From contig JBARBN010000106.1 in assembly GCA_049793155.1 (NCBI GenBank), positions 43,620 to 107,619 of the forward strand: DNA of 64,000 nucleotides. The letters run 5' to 3'. Positions 1 to 9,196 of the stretch are shown one piece after another. This DNA is from JALNZF01 sp049793155 (GTDB lineage: Bacteria; Nitrospirota; UBA9217). A model generated the notes under the pieces. The model searched no databases. It had not been told where the DNA came from and saw nothing but the letters and a program-made list of their open reading frames with translations. Position 1 is the first letter of the stretch; every line of letters begins with the position of its first letter. Position numbers and translations under genes: made by a program.

Positions 1-119
1 GGCCTGTTATCGTATTGCTTCAACGAATCAAAAAAACCATTTTATTCTTTGAAATTTGATCTTGCCGGTTTATAATGTCTATAATGACTGCCGATGCGGC
101 GGAAGGGAGACAGGATATC

Positions 120-440
120 ATGAGTCTGTGGAGCGTGGCTGCACTTGTTTTAGTATTGAATCTGCCATTTGGCTACTGGCGGGCAAATGCGAATAAATTC
201 TCGCGCCAGTGGTTCCTCGCGGTCCATGTTCCCGTGCCCTTTGTCATTGCGCTCAGGATACTGTCAGGGCTCGGCTGGCATTTTTCCACGTTTCCCGTCA
301 TGATCGGTGCGTTCTTTATCGGACAGTATCTTGGAGGGATTTTGCAAGGACTCATGAAGCAGCAAAGGACCGCGGTCACCGCATGCCTCGTGATGGATAT
401 CGCCGCCGGGCTCGGCGTGAGAAGACGTAATATCGGCTGA
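120..440 (+). CDS. Small integral membrane protein, unknown function
   Basis: The ATG at 120 is preceded by GGGAGACAGG and is preferred over an in-frame ATG at 75 because the extra 15 residues are hydrophilic and have no ribosome binding site. The 106-residue product has about three hydrophobic segments (residues 2-17, 34-50, 57-80) and a short basic C-terminal tail ending near RRRNIG. No family is recognised. It stands alone, with a 366-base gap before the next gene. The membrane location is clear from composition; the function is unknown. Confidence 0.6.
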   Translation: MSLWSVAALVLVLNLPFGYWRANANKFSRQWFLAVHVPVPFVIALRILSGLGWHFSTFPVMIGAFFIGQYLGGILQGLMKQQRTAVTACLVMDIAAGLGVRRRNIG

Positions 441-806
441 AAATCCCCGCTGGTTTTCTCCCCTCTTGCCGCAACACTCCCTGATGATCTTCACCGCACC
501 CGCTTCTTTTTTTTTGATTCTATGTCGGCGAGAGGTGAATGCACAGGGGGCTAAAACACTCAACGTGGCGACTTTCCGGCTTGAGACGATGTATACTATG
601 ATGAAGGCTTAAATAGTTGAAAAACTTCCGGCCTGTCATTTCGAACGAAGTGAGAAATCATGGTTTTCCATTCGGTTGAAAGATCCCTCTCTTCGATCAG
701 GATGACACATTCTGACTTTTTACAAGACCAGACCATATCATTGTTATGATTCGCATGGATTTACGCGGCAAAAGACATCTGCGTTGAGGGGCCAGGAGGC
801 TATAAG
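441..806. other. Non-coding spacer with a degenerate dispersed repeat
   Basis: No open frame with coding character is seen. Around 637-708 lies a run reading CATTTCGAACGAAGTGAGAA, followed by AGATCCCTC and GGATGACA. This is the style of a degenerate intergenic repeat seen in many bacterial chromosomes. The rest holds nothing I recognise. Confidence 0.5.
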
Positions 807-1571
807 ATGAACATCACGCCGTCAACAGATAAAGAAACCGGAAATCGCGCCATTGTTATCGCGGGCGGGCAAACCAGGGATATGCTCTCCCTTTCGTTTC
901 TGCTCCAGCGGTTCGCGTACAAGGTCTACAGCGCTCACACGTCCACCCAGGCCCTTGAGCTTATCTCATCGGCCCGTCCGGCCCTGGTCATTGCTGATCC
1001 GGTCCTCGCGGGTGCGAGCCAAGCGGACCTCCTTCACCTGCTGATGAAGCGGAACACTGCCGTCGCGTCCATTCCCGTGCTCTACATGGTATTTCCCGGC
1101 GACGCCGCAATGGAGCAAAAATGTCTTCAGTACGGAGCGGCAGGCTGTATCTCAAAACCTGTCCAGGCCGAGGAATTGTTTCATGCAGTCCAGGCGGCCG
1201 TCGAGCCAAAACCGCGCGCCGATATCCGGATCGACACCCGTTTGCCGGTATCCCTGGACAATGTTCCTCTCGAGTGCTCCGACGATGAAGGCGGATGCGC
1301 GATCGACCTGTCCGCGCATGGGATGCATGTTCCGATGGCCGCGCCCTATCCCCCGAACAGGCGGCTCAAGGTACGGATCAGCATCAAGGACCGGACTATC
1401 TCGGCAGAGGGCCGGGTGATGTACAGCCATACCCCGGGGGCAGGATCAAACCGCAAACCCGGCATGGGTCTCAAGTTCAGTACCATCGAACCGCAGGACC
1501 AGGAGTTCATCAGAAAGTTCATACGAGATGAGGTCATGAGGGATGTAGCAGCAGCATTGAGCGGGGCTTAA
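807..1571 (+). CDS. Response-regulator-like receiver domain fused to a PilZ domain
   Basis: The start follows a good ribosome binding site (CCAGGAGG). Residues 15-130 resemble a CheY-type receiver: LVIADPVL around residue 71 supplies the usual phospho-acceptor Asp and SKPV near 121 the conserved Lys. The acidic pair normally at the end of the first strand is replaced by VIAGGQ, so Mg-dependent phosphorylation may be lost. Residues 135-245 look like PilZ, with a basic RIDTR stretch and DLSAHG. PilZ domains bind cyclic di-GMP, so a role in c-di-GMP-responsive output is likely. The gene is isolated, and its partners are not visible. Confidence 0.8.
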   Translation: MNITPSTDKETGNRAIVIAGGQTRDMLSLSFLLQRFAYKVYSAHTSTQALELISSARPALVIADPVLAGASQADLLHLLMKRNTAVASIPVLYMVFPGDAAMEQKCLQYGAAGCISKPVQAEELFHAVQAAVEPKPRADIRIDTRLPVSLDNVPLECSDDEGGCAIDLSAHGMHVPMAAPYPPNRRLKVRISIKDRTISAEGRVMYSHTPGAGSNRKPGMGLKFSTIEPQDQEFIRKFIRDEVMRDVAAALSGA

Positions 1572-1708
1572 CAAACGCGATAACTGCGACGGAGGGAACA
1601 AGACTTCTCCCGGAGAGTCGTCAGGATCATCCGGAGTTCGTTCAAAAGGCTCGATACCATCAACAGGAAAGACCCGGTCCAGGATGTTCGAATGATATTT
1701 TATTGGTA

Positions 1709-2119
1709 CTAAGATCGCCCCAACAAGCTCCTTTTCGCGTTGCCTCTCCCTGCAATATGACCGCCTGCCATGCCGATCGGCACCATCGCAGCAAAACTGA
1801 CTGCTTCATACCAGAGAGGCAGGTTGGGTTCCCGCAAAAAAAGAGCGAGTACCAGGCCTGTTCCCGCTACAGCCGCTCCGTGCAGGGCCTCGGCCTGCCC
1901 GGCCGTGCGTCCGGCGACATAACCGCCGACGAACGTAAAGCCGAGTCCTATGATCATCATAAACAGAAGTCCGCTGAAGCCGTGCATTCGAGCGGTAATT
2001 TCATCCATCGGGATCCCGTTTGCCCCCATCGCAAACATTATCGTGAATGCAACGGTCAGTGTGCCGAGCGTATCAATGAGGAATCCCAATAATATGGCCC
2101 TGAATTTAAGTCTCCGCAT
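1709..2119 (-). CDS. Small polytopic membrane protein, unknown function
   Basis: The 136-residue product has four hydrophobic segments (roughly residues 5-30, 45-68, 78-95, 103-122) with glycine-rich loops such as GLGFTFVGGYVAGRTAG. The start is supported by AAAGG upstream. It has the look of four-helix glycine-rich membrane proteins of unknown role. No catalytic motif is visible and it is not in an operon. Confidence 0.65.
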   Translation of the reverse strand: MRRLKFRAILLGFLIDTLGTLTVAFTIMFAMGANGIPMDEITARMHGFSGLLFMMIIGLGFTFVGGYVAGRTAGQAEALHGAAVAGTGLVLALFLREPNLPLWYEAVSFAAMVPIGMAGGHIAGRGNAKRSLLGRS

Positions 2120-2403
2120 TTGAAGCTTTACCTTTCTTGATTCTGCAATATTCGGGCGGGCCGCGGGAGCGTGAGGGTCTTGAAGGTGTCTATCGAAATT
2201 CTTATTATCATCTGACCGAGAGAAGAGCAGGAAGGCGGCAAGATCTTATTCAGCACGGGTTTGTTCGCGTACCGCCGGCTTTTGAAAATCTCCGGAATTC
2301 GCAAGGGACGAGCCATGAACCGAGAGTATCAAAGATACGAGGGGAAGTCAAACATTAAAGAGCTGGCCCTGCAATGCCTCAGCCTCCCCCCTCATCGTTG
2401 CTG

Positions 2404-3279
2404 CTAATTTTTAAGATATCTGCCAAACCATACCAGGCAGTGTTTCCATGCGTCTTTTGCCGCTTCAGGGCGATAACTGGGACGGTAGTCCGCGAAGAAG
2501 GCATGAGGCGCCCCGGGATAGATGATAAATTCCGCCGTAACTCCGCCTGCCTTGATCGCTGCTTCCATTTCCTTTACATCCGACGCGGGAATACCCATAT
2601 CATCCCCGCCGTATAGTCCGAGAACGGGCGCCTTGATATGCCCTGCGACATCGAGGGGCCCTTCCGTGCGAATGCCGGGTCTCTTTTCCGGTTTGATGCT
2701 GCCGTACCACGCGACTGCCGCCTTGAGTTCACGGTTGTGGGCGGCATACAGCAGCGCGTACATCCCGCCTCGACAGAAGCCAGTGACGCCGATCCGGTCA
2801 GGTCGGGCAGCCGGATGTTTTCTCGCATAGGAAACAAGTGCGTCCAGGTCCGCCATGACCTGCTTATCTGGGACCGCGTCGGTGATCTTCCGCACTGACG
2901 GCATATCCGGCAGATGCAGAACGCCGCCTTCCCGGTCATAGGGCTCGAAGGTGATGCAGAGATAGCCCTCATGGGCAAATCGGCGCGTCACATCCTTGAT
3001 GTGCTCATGCATCCCGAATATTTCCGGGATCACGAGCAGGACCGGATATTTTCCGGCAGCCGCGGGTCGAGCTTCGAAAAGAGGGACCTGATATCCTTCC
3101 GACAGCACCGTGCTGTCGGCAGTAACGATTCCCTGCGAGGAAGTGACGATCACTTCCCCTGCAACCGACTTGGATGCCAAGGCGAAACCTGCCAGGTTGA
3201 TACCCGCGGAGCTCATCTGGGCAAGGAACTGCCGCCGGGACATACCCTTGTACGCGTTTGCCAGCCAGTCTTCAAGCAT
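2404..3279 (-). CDS. Dienelactone hydrolase family protein with twin-arginine signal
   Basis: The start at 3279 follows AAGGAGG; an upstream in-frame codon lacks such a site. The N-terminus has an SRRQFL motif and a hydrophobic stretch, which looks like a Tat signal, so export is likely. The body carries the alpha/beta-hydrolase signature of the dienelactone hydrolase family: nucleophile Cys in GFCRGG, Asp in GGDDMG and His in GAPHAF. This family hydrolyses lactone or ester bonds; the natural substrate here is unknown. At about 291 residues it is longer than cytosolic DLHs because of the leader. It is a stand-alone gene. Confidence 0.88.
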   Translation of the reverse strand: MLEDWLANAYKGMSRRQFLAQMSSAGINLAGFALASKSVAGEVIVTSSQGIVTADSTVLSEGYQVPLFEARPAAAGKYPVLLVIPEIFGMHEHIKDVTRRFAHEGYLCITFEPYDREGGVLHLPDMPSVRKITDAVPDKQVMADLDALVSYARKHPAARPDRIGVTGFCRGGMYALLYAAHNRELKAAVAWYGSIKPEKRPGIRTEGPLDVAGHIKAPVLGLYGGDDMGIPASDVKEMEAAIKAGGVTAEFIIYPGAPHAFFADYRPSYRPEAAKDAWKHCLVWFGRYLKN

Positions 3280-3545
3280 TCGGCCTCCTTGTTGAACAAT
3301 GTTGTCCTGGTTCGCCGTAGCCTCGAACGGCAGCACCTGCGCCCTGTCACAACAAAATCAACAGCCTATACCTAACTAATATCACTTTTCCCTGCCCTGT
3401 CAATCAAACTTAAGCATGATGAGCCTAAAATACCTTGTGAAGCTTTTTAAAGAACCCCTTCAGCGGAAAGAACTAAGTGGTCTTTGACGGTCTCAAGCGT
3501 GATATGCTTAAGAGAAAGGATATTAAGACAGGAGGATGATCACCT

Positions 3546-4280
3546 ATGGCAAATGGATTACAGAAAAAGGTCGCTCTCGTGACCGGGGCGAGCCGCGGCA
3601 TAGGACGGGCGATCGCCCTTGCCCTCGCCGAAGCCGGGGCCGATGTAGCAGTGAACTATTTCTCTCATGAGCATGAGGCCCTCGACGTGGTAAAGGCAAT
3701 TGAGGGCATGGGCCGCGGGTCCATCGCCGTACAGGCCGATGTCTCCCGGGCTTCCGAGGTCGCGCGCATCGTTAAAACCATACCTCATGAGCTGGGTGAA
3801 ATTGATATCCTGGTGAACAATGCGGGAATTGCGCGGTCCCGTACGGTCGACACGATCACTGAACAGGATTGGGAAGACGTCCTGGCAACGAATCTCACTG
3901 CATCGTTTCTGCTGACCCAGGCAGTGCTCCCCGCCATGCGACGGAAGAAGTGGGGACGCATCATCAACCTTTCCTCTGCTGCCGCCCAGACAGGAGGTGT
4001 TGTCGGCCCCCACTATGCTGCCTCGAAAGCCGGCGTCATCGGGCTCACGCATTACTATGCGGCCCATCTCGCAAAAGAAGGCATAACCGTGAACGCCATA
4101 GCCCCCGGTCCCACCGACACCGAGATGGCGGCAGCGCTGCCCCAATTGTCCGCGAGCAGCATTCCCGTCGGCCGCTTCGGCACCCCCGAAGAGATCGCAT
4201 CCGTGGCAGTGCTGCTGGCCAATAACGGCTTCATCACGGGTCAGACCATAAATGTGAACGGAGGCAGGTACTTCGACTGA
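3546..4280 (+). CDS. SDR-family oxidoreductase, FabG-like
   Basis: Classical short-chain dehydrogenase of 244 residues. It has the glycine-rich cofactor motif TGASRGIG near residue 14, NNAG near 91, the catalytic Ser in the SSAAAQ region and the Tyr-X3-Lys pair in YAASK. The C-terminal GQTINVNGG is typical of FabG-like 3-oxoacyl-ACP reductases, and an Arg after the first strand suggests NADP(H). The start follows AGGAGG. Without a fatty-acid gene neighbourhood, the substrate cannot be assigned; it could be a fatty acid, polyhydroxyalkanoate or other secondary alcohol enzyme. Confidence 0.9.
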   Translation: MANGLQKKVALVTGASRGIGRAIALALAEAGADVAVNYFSHEHEALDVVKAIEGMGRGSIAVQADVSRASEVARIVKTIPHELGEIDILVNNAGIARSRTVDTITEQDWEDVLATNLTASFLLTQAVLPAMRRKKWGRIINLSSAAAQTGGVVGPHYAASKAGVIGLTHYYAAHLAKEGITVNAIAPGPTDTEMAAALPQLSASSIPVGRFGTPEEIASVAVLLANNGFITGQTINVNGGRYFD

Positions 4281-4399
4281 TCCGGGCGGGCATGCATCCG
4301 AACAAAGGGCCGGAGTCCCTGCCGGGATTGAGGTGATTAAAATGATAATTGCTGATGATTTCAAGGGATAAGAGAGGTAGTATACAGTGACCATACGTA

Positions 4400-6214
4400 A
4401 TGTTTTGTGCCATGACGAACCTGCTCACCTTCATATCCAGATCCCTTGCGGCAAAACTGATCATTGCCCTTGCCTTGCTCATCGTCATCGGAGGGGGGAT
4501 ATCCTCTTACGCGTTGATCCATGCCGGCAAAAATAATCTTGTAAATGAAGCCGTTAAAGACGCCGCCTCTTCCTCGGACCTCGTTAAAAAGAGCGTGCAC
4601 TACAGCATGCTCACCCGCAACAGAGAGGCCATACAGCGCACCATAGACGACCTGAAGTCGGCCAGGGATATCGGGAAAATAAAACTATTCGACAGCAAGG
4701 GAAGCATTTTTTATTCGTCGGATCACGAGGAGATCGGCCATCAGGTCAATAAGGCTGATCGCGCCTGTCAGGGCTGTCATGCTAATGGCGCAAAACCTGC
4801 CAATACCCTGGGTGAGGCCGGTCAATGGACGACCTATCGAAGCGAAGAAGGCAACAACATTCTGACGGTTGTCACGCCGATCTACAACGAACCTTCCTGT
4901 TTTACATCCGCCTGCCACGTCCATTCCCAGAACCAGCGGGTACTCGGCATCCTTGCGGCCGATTTTTCACTGGCCTCCGTTGATGAAAACATCAAAAGGC
5001 AGACAATACAGACGACCCTGTATGCCCTTGCCCTGATGAGCATGATCTCCGTCGTCCTCTACCTCATCCTCCGGAAACTCGTATTGAAACCCGTCAGCAG
5101 CCTCTCGAACGCCATGGCAACCGTTGCGGAAGGAGACCTGGGCCGCCGGGTGACGCCGGTTTCCCGGGATGAGATCGGCCTGCTCGTCCGCAGCTTCAAT
5201 GACATGATAGAAGAGCTCAGGACAGCGAGGGAAAAGATGGAGGATTGGACCGCGAGCCTCGAACGGGAGGTGGCAATAAAGTCGAAGGAATTGAAGAGGT
5301 CCCAGGACAACCTGATAGAGGCGGAGAAACTTGCAGCCCTGGGAAGACTGACCGCCGATGTGGCTCACGAGATAAGGAACCCGCTCACCGTTATCGGTGG
5401 CTTTGCCCGCAGGCTCCACAAGAGCGCTACAGGAGAAAAAGAGAAGGAACGAGCCGACGTCATCGTCTCCGAGGTGAACCGGCTCGAGAAAATATTGCGG
5501 GATATCCTTACCTTCTCAGGGGAGGTCCGGTCTTGCCTTGAAAAACACCCGGTCGGGGAAATCGTGCGTGAGGTGGTCAACAGCCACGAACAGGTATTCA
5601 TCGAGCAAAACATAAACATCGAGGTGGCGATGGGAAATAACCTCCCTCCCATCCTCATAGACAGATACCAGGTCAAGCAGGCCCTCACCAATCTCATCAT
5701 GAACGCTTGCGATGCAATGCCCTCCGGCGGGATGTTGAGGATAACGGCGGGGATCGAATCCTTCAATGATGTGCGGTATGTTGTCCTGCAGGTGTCAGAT
5801 ACGGGGCACGGGATCGATGAAAATAAATTTTCTCTGATATTCGAGCCCTTCTTTACGACAAAGGCGGCCGGCCGCGGCACCGGCCTGGGTCTTTCCATAG
5901 CGAGAAAGATCATGGAAGAACATGGAGGATTCATCAAGGCCGCGATCTCTGCGGAAAAAGGCGCAGCGTTCAGCCTCTATTTCCCCCAGCAGAGCGAAGA
6001 AGAATCACAAAAGATAAAATGCTGGGAATTCAAAAAATGCGGCAGGGACAAGGATGCAACAACGAAATGCCCCGCCTACTCTAATTTCGGCAGGATCTGC
6101 TGGGCAGTGGCGGGCACCTTCTGCGAAGGCAAAGTCCAGGGGACTTTTGCGCAGAAATATGAAGATTGCAGGAAATGCGACTATTATCAGATGATGAAAA
6201 AAGCGAGAGAGTAA
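4400..6214 (+). CDS. Membrane histidine kinase with periplasmic heme-binding sensor and C-terminal two-CW domain
   Basis: Transmembrane helices lie at about residues 16-40 and 203-225. They enclose a periplasmic sensor with a CxxCH heme-c motif (C123, C126, H127) and a second CX4CH motif (C167, C172, H173). A HAMP domain follows (228-280), then a coiled region, the HisKA box with H323 in AHEIRNPL, and a HATPase_c domain with NACDAM, DTGHGI and GTGLGLS. The C-terminus from about residue 537 is a Cys-rich module (CWEFKKC, CPAY, CW, CRKC) found again as the free-standing protein at 13208. Heme sensing of redox state or a gas ligand is the likely input. No response regulator is adjacent. The exact start is uncertain because no strong ribosome binding site is present. 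Confidence 0.9.
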   Translation: MFCAMTNLLTFISRSLAAKLIIALALLIVIGGGISSYALIHAGKNNLVNEAVKDAASSSDLVKKSVHYSMLTRNREAIQRTIDDLKSARDIGKIKLFDSKGSIFYSSDHEEIGHQVNKADRACQGCHANGAKPANTLGEAGQWTTYRSEEGNNILTVVTPIYNEPSCFTSACHVHSQNQRVLGILAADFSLASVDENIKRQTIQTTLYALALMSMISVVLYLILRKLVLKPVSSLSNAMATVAEGDLGRRVTPVSRDEIGLLVRSFNDMIEELRTAREKMEDWTASLEREVAIKSKELKRSQDNLIEAEKLAALGRLTADVAHEIRNPLTVIGGFARRLHKSATGEKEKERADVIVSEVNRLEKILRDILTFSGEVRSCLEKHPVGEIVREVVNSHEQVFIEQNINIEVAMGNNLPPILIDRYQVKQALTNLIMNACDAMPSGGMLRITAGIESFNDVRYVVLQVSDTGHGIDENKFSLIFEPFFTTKAAGRGTGLGLSIARKIMEEHGGFIKAAISAEKGAAFSLYFPQQSEEESQKIKCWEFKKCGRDKDATTKCPAYSNFGRICWAVAGTFCEGKVQGTFAQKYEDCRKCDYYQMMKKARE

Positions 6215-6364
6215 GACGATTGGCAACGGAGCCTCTCAGGGTAATGCACGGCGGCGGATTGCCCGATCACTCTCCGGAACGCCCTCAAGCGATCAGGAAC
6301 CGCTCCGTGTCAATCCTCATAATAACCCGTGGTGAAGAGACGAGCTCGATACCCTAAACATAAT

Positions 6365-6394
6365 AAAAAGGCTTGGAGGATATCCTCCAAGCCT
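6365..6394 (-). terminator. Intrinsic terminator of the MXKDX gene
   Basis: A near-perfect 26-base palindrome (6369-6394, arms AGGCTTGGAGGA) is followed on the minus strand by TTTTTATTA. It lies about 50 bases past the stop of the minus-strand repeat-protein gene. Confidence 0.8.
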
Positions 6395-6442
6395 GGACCT
6401 GCCCTGTGAAGTGCATCCAACCGTTGCCCTGCCCAAGACGGG

Positions 6443-6721
6443 TTAATACTTCATTCCTTTATTTTCGGGCGCTTCCTTCTTCTCATCGCCCTTCATCATC
6501 TTATCGTCCGTCATCATCTTGTCGTCTTTCATCATCGTATCATCTTTTTTCATCGTATCATCGCTTTTCATCGTCTCGTCTTTCATCATCCCCTTGTCGT
6601 CTTTCATCATCGAATCATCCTTCTTCATGGACTTGTCGTCCATGTCCGCGGCAAAGACGGGACCCGCAAGCAGGAATACGGCGATGGTCGCGAGCAGAAA
6701 TGTTCCTATTTTCCTAGTCAT
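6443..6721 (-). CDS. Exported pentapeptide MXKDX repeat protein
   Basis: The start at 6721 has an excellent site (GAAAGGAGGTG). Residues 1-24 are a signal peptide (hydrophobic LLATIAVFLLAG, cleavage near AFA-type ALA/AAD). The mature part is made almost entirely of Met-, Lys- and Asp-rich five-residue units such as MKKDD and MMKDD, ending in a Glu/Lys-rich tail. This is the MXKDX pentapeptide repeat family of small secreted proteins with no known function; the Met and Asp content suggests metal binding, but that is an inference. The DNA repeats are also imperfectly tandem. Confidence 0.85.
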   Translation of the reverse strand: MTRKIGTFLLATIAVFLLAGPVFAADMDDKSMKKDDSMMKDDKGMMKDETMKSDDTMKKDDTMMKDDKMMTDDKMMKGDEKKEAPENKGMKY

Positions 6722-7013
6722 GGTTTTCACCTCCTTTCGGGCCTTCAAGAGAATGGATCCAGAAGCCTTCGGAAGCGGATATCTTTCCCGCTTGCCTCGG
6801 TCTCTTTGTGCCACTGTATTGATAGTATACCGCGGTAAGATCACGCGGTGATCACGGCAATATTAATTTACTAAACGGGGTGCACTGCTGCGCGGGGTGA
6901 TACTATAGAATGATAATTGGCAGGTGTCAATTAAACACATCGACATGCGAAGGAGGCGTATCATGCAGATGATTCAGCATGCCGCCGGAGTGCTTTACCA
7001 TGAAAAGTCTGGC

Positions 7014-8078
7014 CTACGATGTCTCGAAGATCTTGTCAAAGTCCGGTGCGATCTCCCTGAACGCCTTGAGCACGTCGGGGTCGAAATGTCCCGGCATTGT
7101 CCTTTCGTCTCCCTCGATGATGATCTTGAATGCCTTTTGGCTGTCGTATGCTGTTTTGAAAGGCCGCCCGCTGCGCAGGGCGTCATACCGGTCCGCAAGC
7201 AGGACGATCCTCCCTGCAAGGGGAATTTCCTTTCCCCTGAGCCCGAGCGGATAGCCGCCGCCGTCCCACTGTTCGTGATGGGTCCATGCGATAGCAGCAG
7301 CCATCTGGATGACGGGATAGGTTGAATTGGACAGGATCCTTTCGCCGATGGTGGTGTGCGACCTCATGATCCCCGTTTCCTCCCGCGTAAGCGGTCCCGT
7401 TTTCAGAAGTATACGGTCGGGGATCCCGATCATCCCGACGTCATGCGCCTGGCTGGCGAAGGCAATGTCCTCGACAAAATCCGGGGACAGGTCCATGGCC
7501 TCGGCGATCCTGCGCGAAAACAGTCCGATCCTCGAAATATGACCGCCGCTGTCCGTATCTCTCAATTCAGCGGCCGCGGTCAACTTCCGCACCATCTCGC
7601 TGCTGATGTCCTTGATCTCACGGAACGCCTCGTCGAGCTCAAGCGTCCTTCTCCGGACCTCCTCTTCCAGTCTCTGGTTGTGCGTGAGCATGAAATCCCG
7701 GGCAGCCTTGACCGCGAGAAGGTTCTTCACCCGCAGGGTCCACTTTGACTGGTCAATGGGCTTTGAAAGGAACTCGTCCGCGCCGACCTCCAGGCCCTTC
7801 AGCATCGATTCCCGGTCATGCAGTGCCGAGACCATGATTACGGGGATGGTCGCCGTGTCCAGGTTTGCCCTTATGTGACGGCACACCTCGTATCCGTCCA
7901 TGAACGGCATCATGATGTCGAGGATGACGAGATCGGGCTTGATTTCCATGCACCTCTTCACCGCCTCTTCGCCGTTCGAGACCAGGAATGCTTCATATCC
8001 CAGCTCGGTCACGAGCATGCTGATCAGCTCGCGATTCACTTCCTCATCGTCTACGATAAGGATCTTTTCCTTGGCCAT
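7014..8078 (-). CDS. Response regulator with HD-GYP output domain (cyclic di-GMP phosphodiesterase type)
   Basis: The receiver domain covers residues 1-120, with acidic D10/D11, phospho-acceptor D54 and K106. A short coiled linker follows and the HD-GYP domain starts near residue 155. The metal-binding HD pair is at 212-213 and the HHEQWDGGGYP signature at 267-277, so a complete active site is present. HD-GYP enzymes hydrolyse cyclic di-GMP. The start follows GAAGGAGG. The gene stands alone with no kinase alongside. Together with the PilZ protein at 807 it indicates c-di-GMP signalling in this organism. Confidence 0.93.
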   Translation of the reverse strand: MAKEKILIVDDEEVNRELISMLVTELGYEAFLVSNGEEAVKRCMEIKPDLVILDIMMPFMDGYEVCRHIRANLDTATIPVIMVSALHDRESMLKGLEVGADEFLSKPIDQSKWTLRVKNLLAVKAARDFMLTHNQRLEEEVRRRTLELDEAFREIKDISSEMVRKLTAAAELRDTDSGGHISRIGLFSRRIAEAMDLSPDFVEDIAFASQAHDVGMIGIPDRILLKTGPLTREETGIMRSHTTIGERILSNSTYPVIQMAAAIAWTHHEQWDGGGYPLGLRGKEIPLAGRIVLLADRYDALRSGRPFKTAYDSQKAFKIIIEGDERTMPGHFDPDVLKAFREIAPDFDKIFETS

Positions 8079-8252
8079 TGATCCAGTACCTCCTTCAGAG
8101 GAAACCTATGACGCATTATAGCAGAAGTGGGCCGATGACGGAAGAGGACAAAAAGGATGACGGGGGCTTCTTTGATTCTGTTTTTTCCATGCGCCGGGCA
8201 GCGGATGAGATCATTCTTGAAACAACTAAGACCTGCGGGTTGGAGTAACGCT

Positions 8253-9095
8253 TTACTGCAGCATCACGTAATCGGCGTCGTGGAGCGAAACTGAACCCCT
8301 CTCGACCTGTCCGGGGACCGCGGGCAGGACAACTTTGTACGTAAAGGATGTCTGTCGGGCAAGCTGTTCCGGAATACCCCGCTTCCAGGCATGGCCCACG
8401 CCTGAAAGCACGATCATGGTCTTGCCAGGGTGCTTCCGGTGATATTCGATCAGGTTCCAGGCCATGCTCTTATCCCATACCATCTGTGCTTCGCAGAAGT
8501 TCAGGAACTGCCTGTCTCCATGGTGCGCGTGCCCCGCATAAGCCTGTCTGATAAATTGCATGTACGTCGGATCGATATCGCAGCTTATCCCCGGCGGAAG
8601 TTTTTGTTTCTGCTCCGAGTTCAACGCGGTAAAGCCGCTTCGTGCAACAGCGCTGCTGATATCAGCCGGGATATTGAGCCCGACGAGCGGTATCCGATGC
8701 TCCCTCGCAAAGAGAAAGATGCCGCGGTATTCGGGCCAGGGCTGTTGCCAGTTATCATAGTACGATGGAAGGAACTGCTCCAGCGATGAAGAACCGTTTA
8801 CCCACGAATTCAGGACTTTTTGACTATCGGACCTGAACATCTCCAGGCCGACGGAAATAGGCGCGCCCGATTCGTGAAACGACCTGATGATCCTGAGCTC
8901 CATGTCATGGTGGGCCTGTTCATCGTGTACTTCCCCGACGAAAACGATGTCGGCTTTACTGATCTCCCGGATCATGCGGTCGAAAGAAATAACGGCACCG
9001 TCGCGGACACGCAGGATGTCGCCGCCCGCGCATACGCGGGTGAAGCAGGCAAAGACCAGAAAAACGGCTGCCAGGATGAACGCTCTTGATCTCAT
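8253..9095 (-). CDS. ChaN family (DUF399) exported heme-binding-type protein
   Basis: A signal peptide occupies residues 1-23 (hydrophobic FILAAVFLVFACF). The body matches the ChaN/DUF399 family: VGEVHDEQAHH near residue 52, GLEMF, and a late LSGVGHAW motif. Family members are outer-membrane lipoproteins or periplasmic proteins that bind heme and are linked to iron uptake. Here the Cys in the leader lies in VFACFTRVCAGG, so either lipidation or ordinary cleavage is possible. No iron-uptake genes are adjacent. The length of 280 residues is normal for the family. Confidence 0.85.
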   Translation of the reverse strand: MRSRAFILAAVFLVFACFTRVCAGGDILRVRDGAVISFDRMIREISKADIVFVGEVHDEQAHHDMELRIIRSFHESGAPISVGLEMFRSDSQKVLNSWVNGSSSLEQFLPSYYDNWQQPWPEYRGIFLFAREHRIPLVGLNIPADISSAVARSGFTALNSEQKQKLPPGISCDIDPTYMQFIRQAYAGHAHHGDRQFLNFCEAQMVWDKSMAWNLIEYHRKHPGKTMIVLSGVGHAWKRGIPEQLARQTSFTYKVVLPAVPGQVERGSVSLHDADYVMLQ

Positions 9096-9196
9096 ACTAT
9101 GATTTTTGCGCTAACTGACGCCAAAGTCAAGTCACCCTCAGGCGCCCGTGGAAGGATATTCTCTCTCGTGGTAAGTATCACCGCGGAAGCAGATCA

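Noticed and set aside
2128..2316. Minus-strand frame of 62 codons upstream of the 1709 gene
   Set aside because: No ribosome site, no hydrophobic or domain pattern; considered non-coding.
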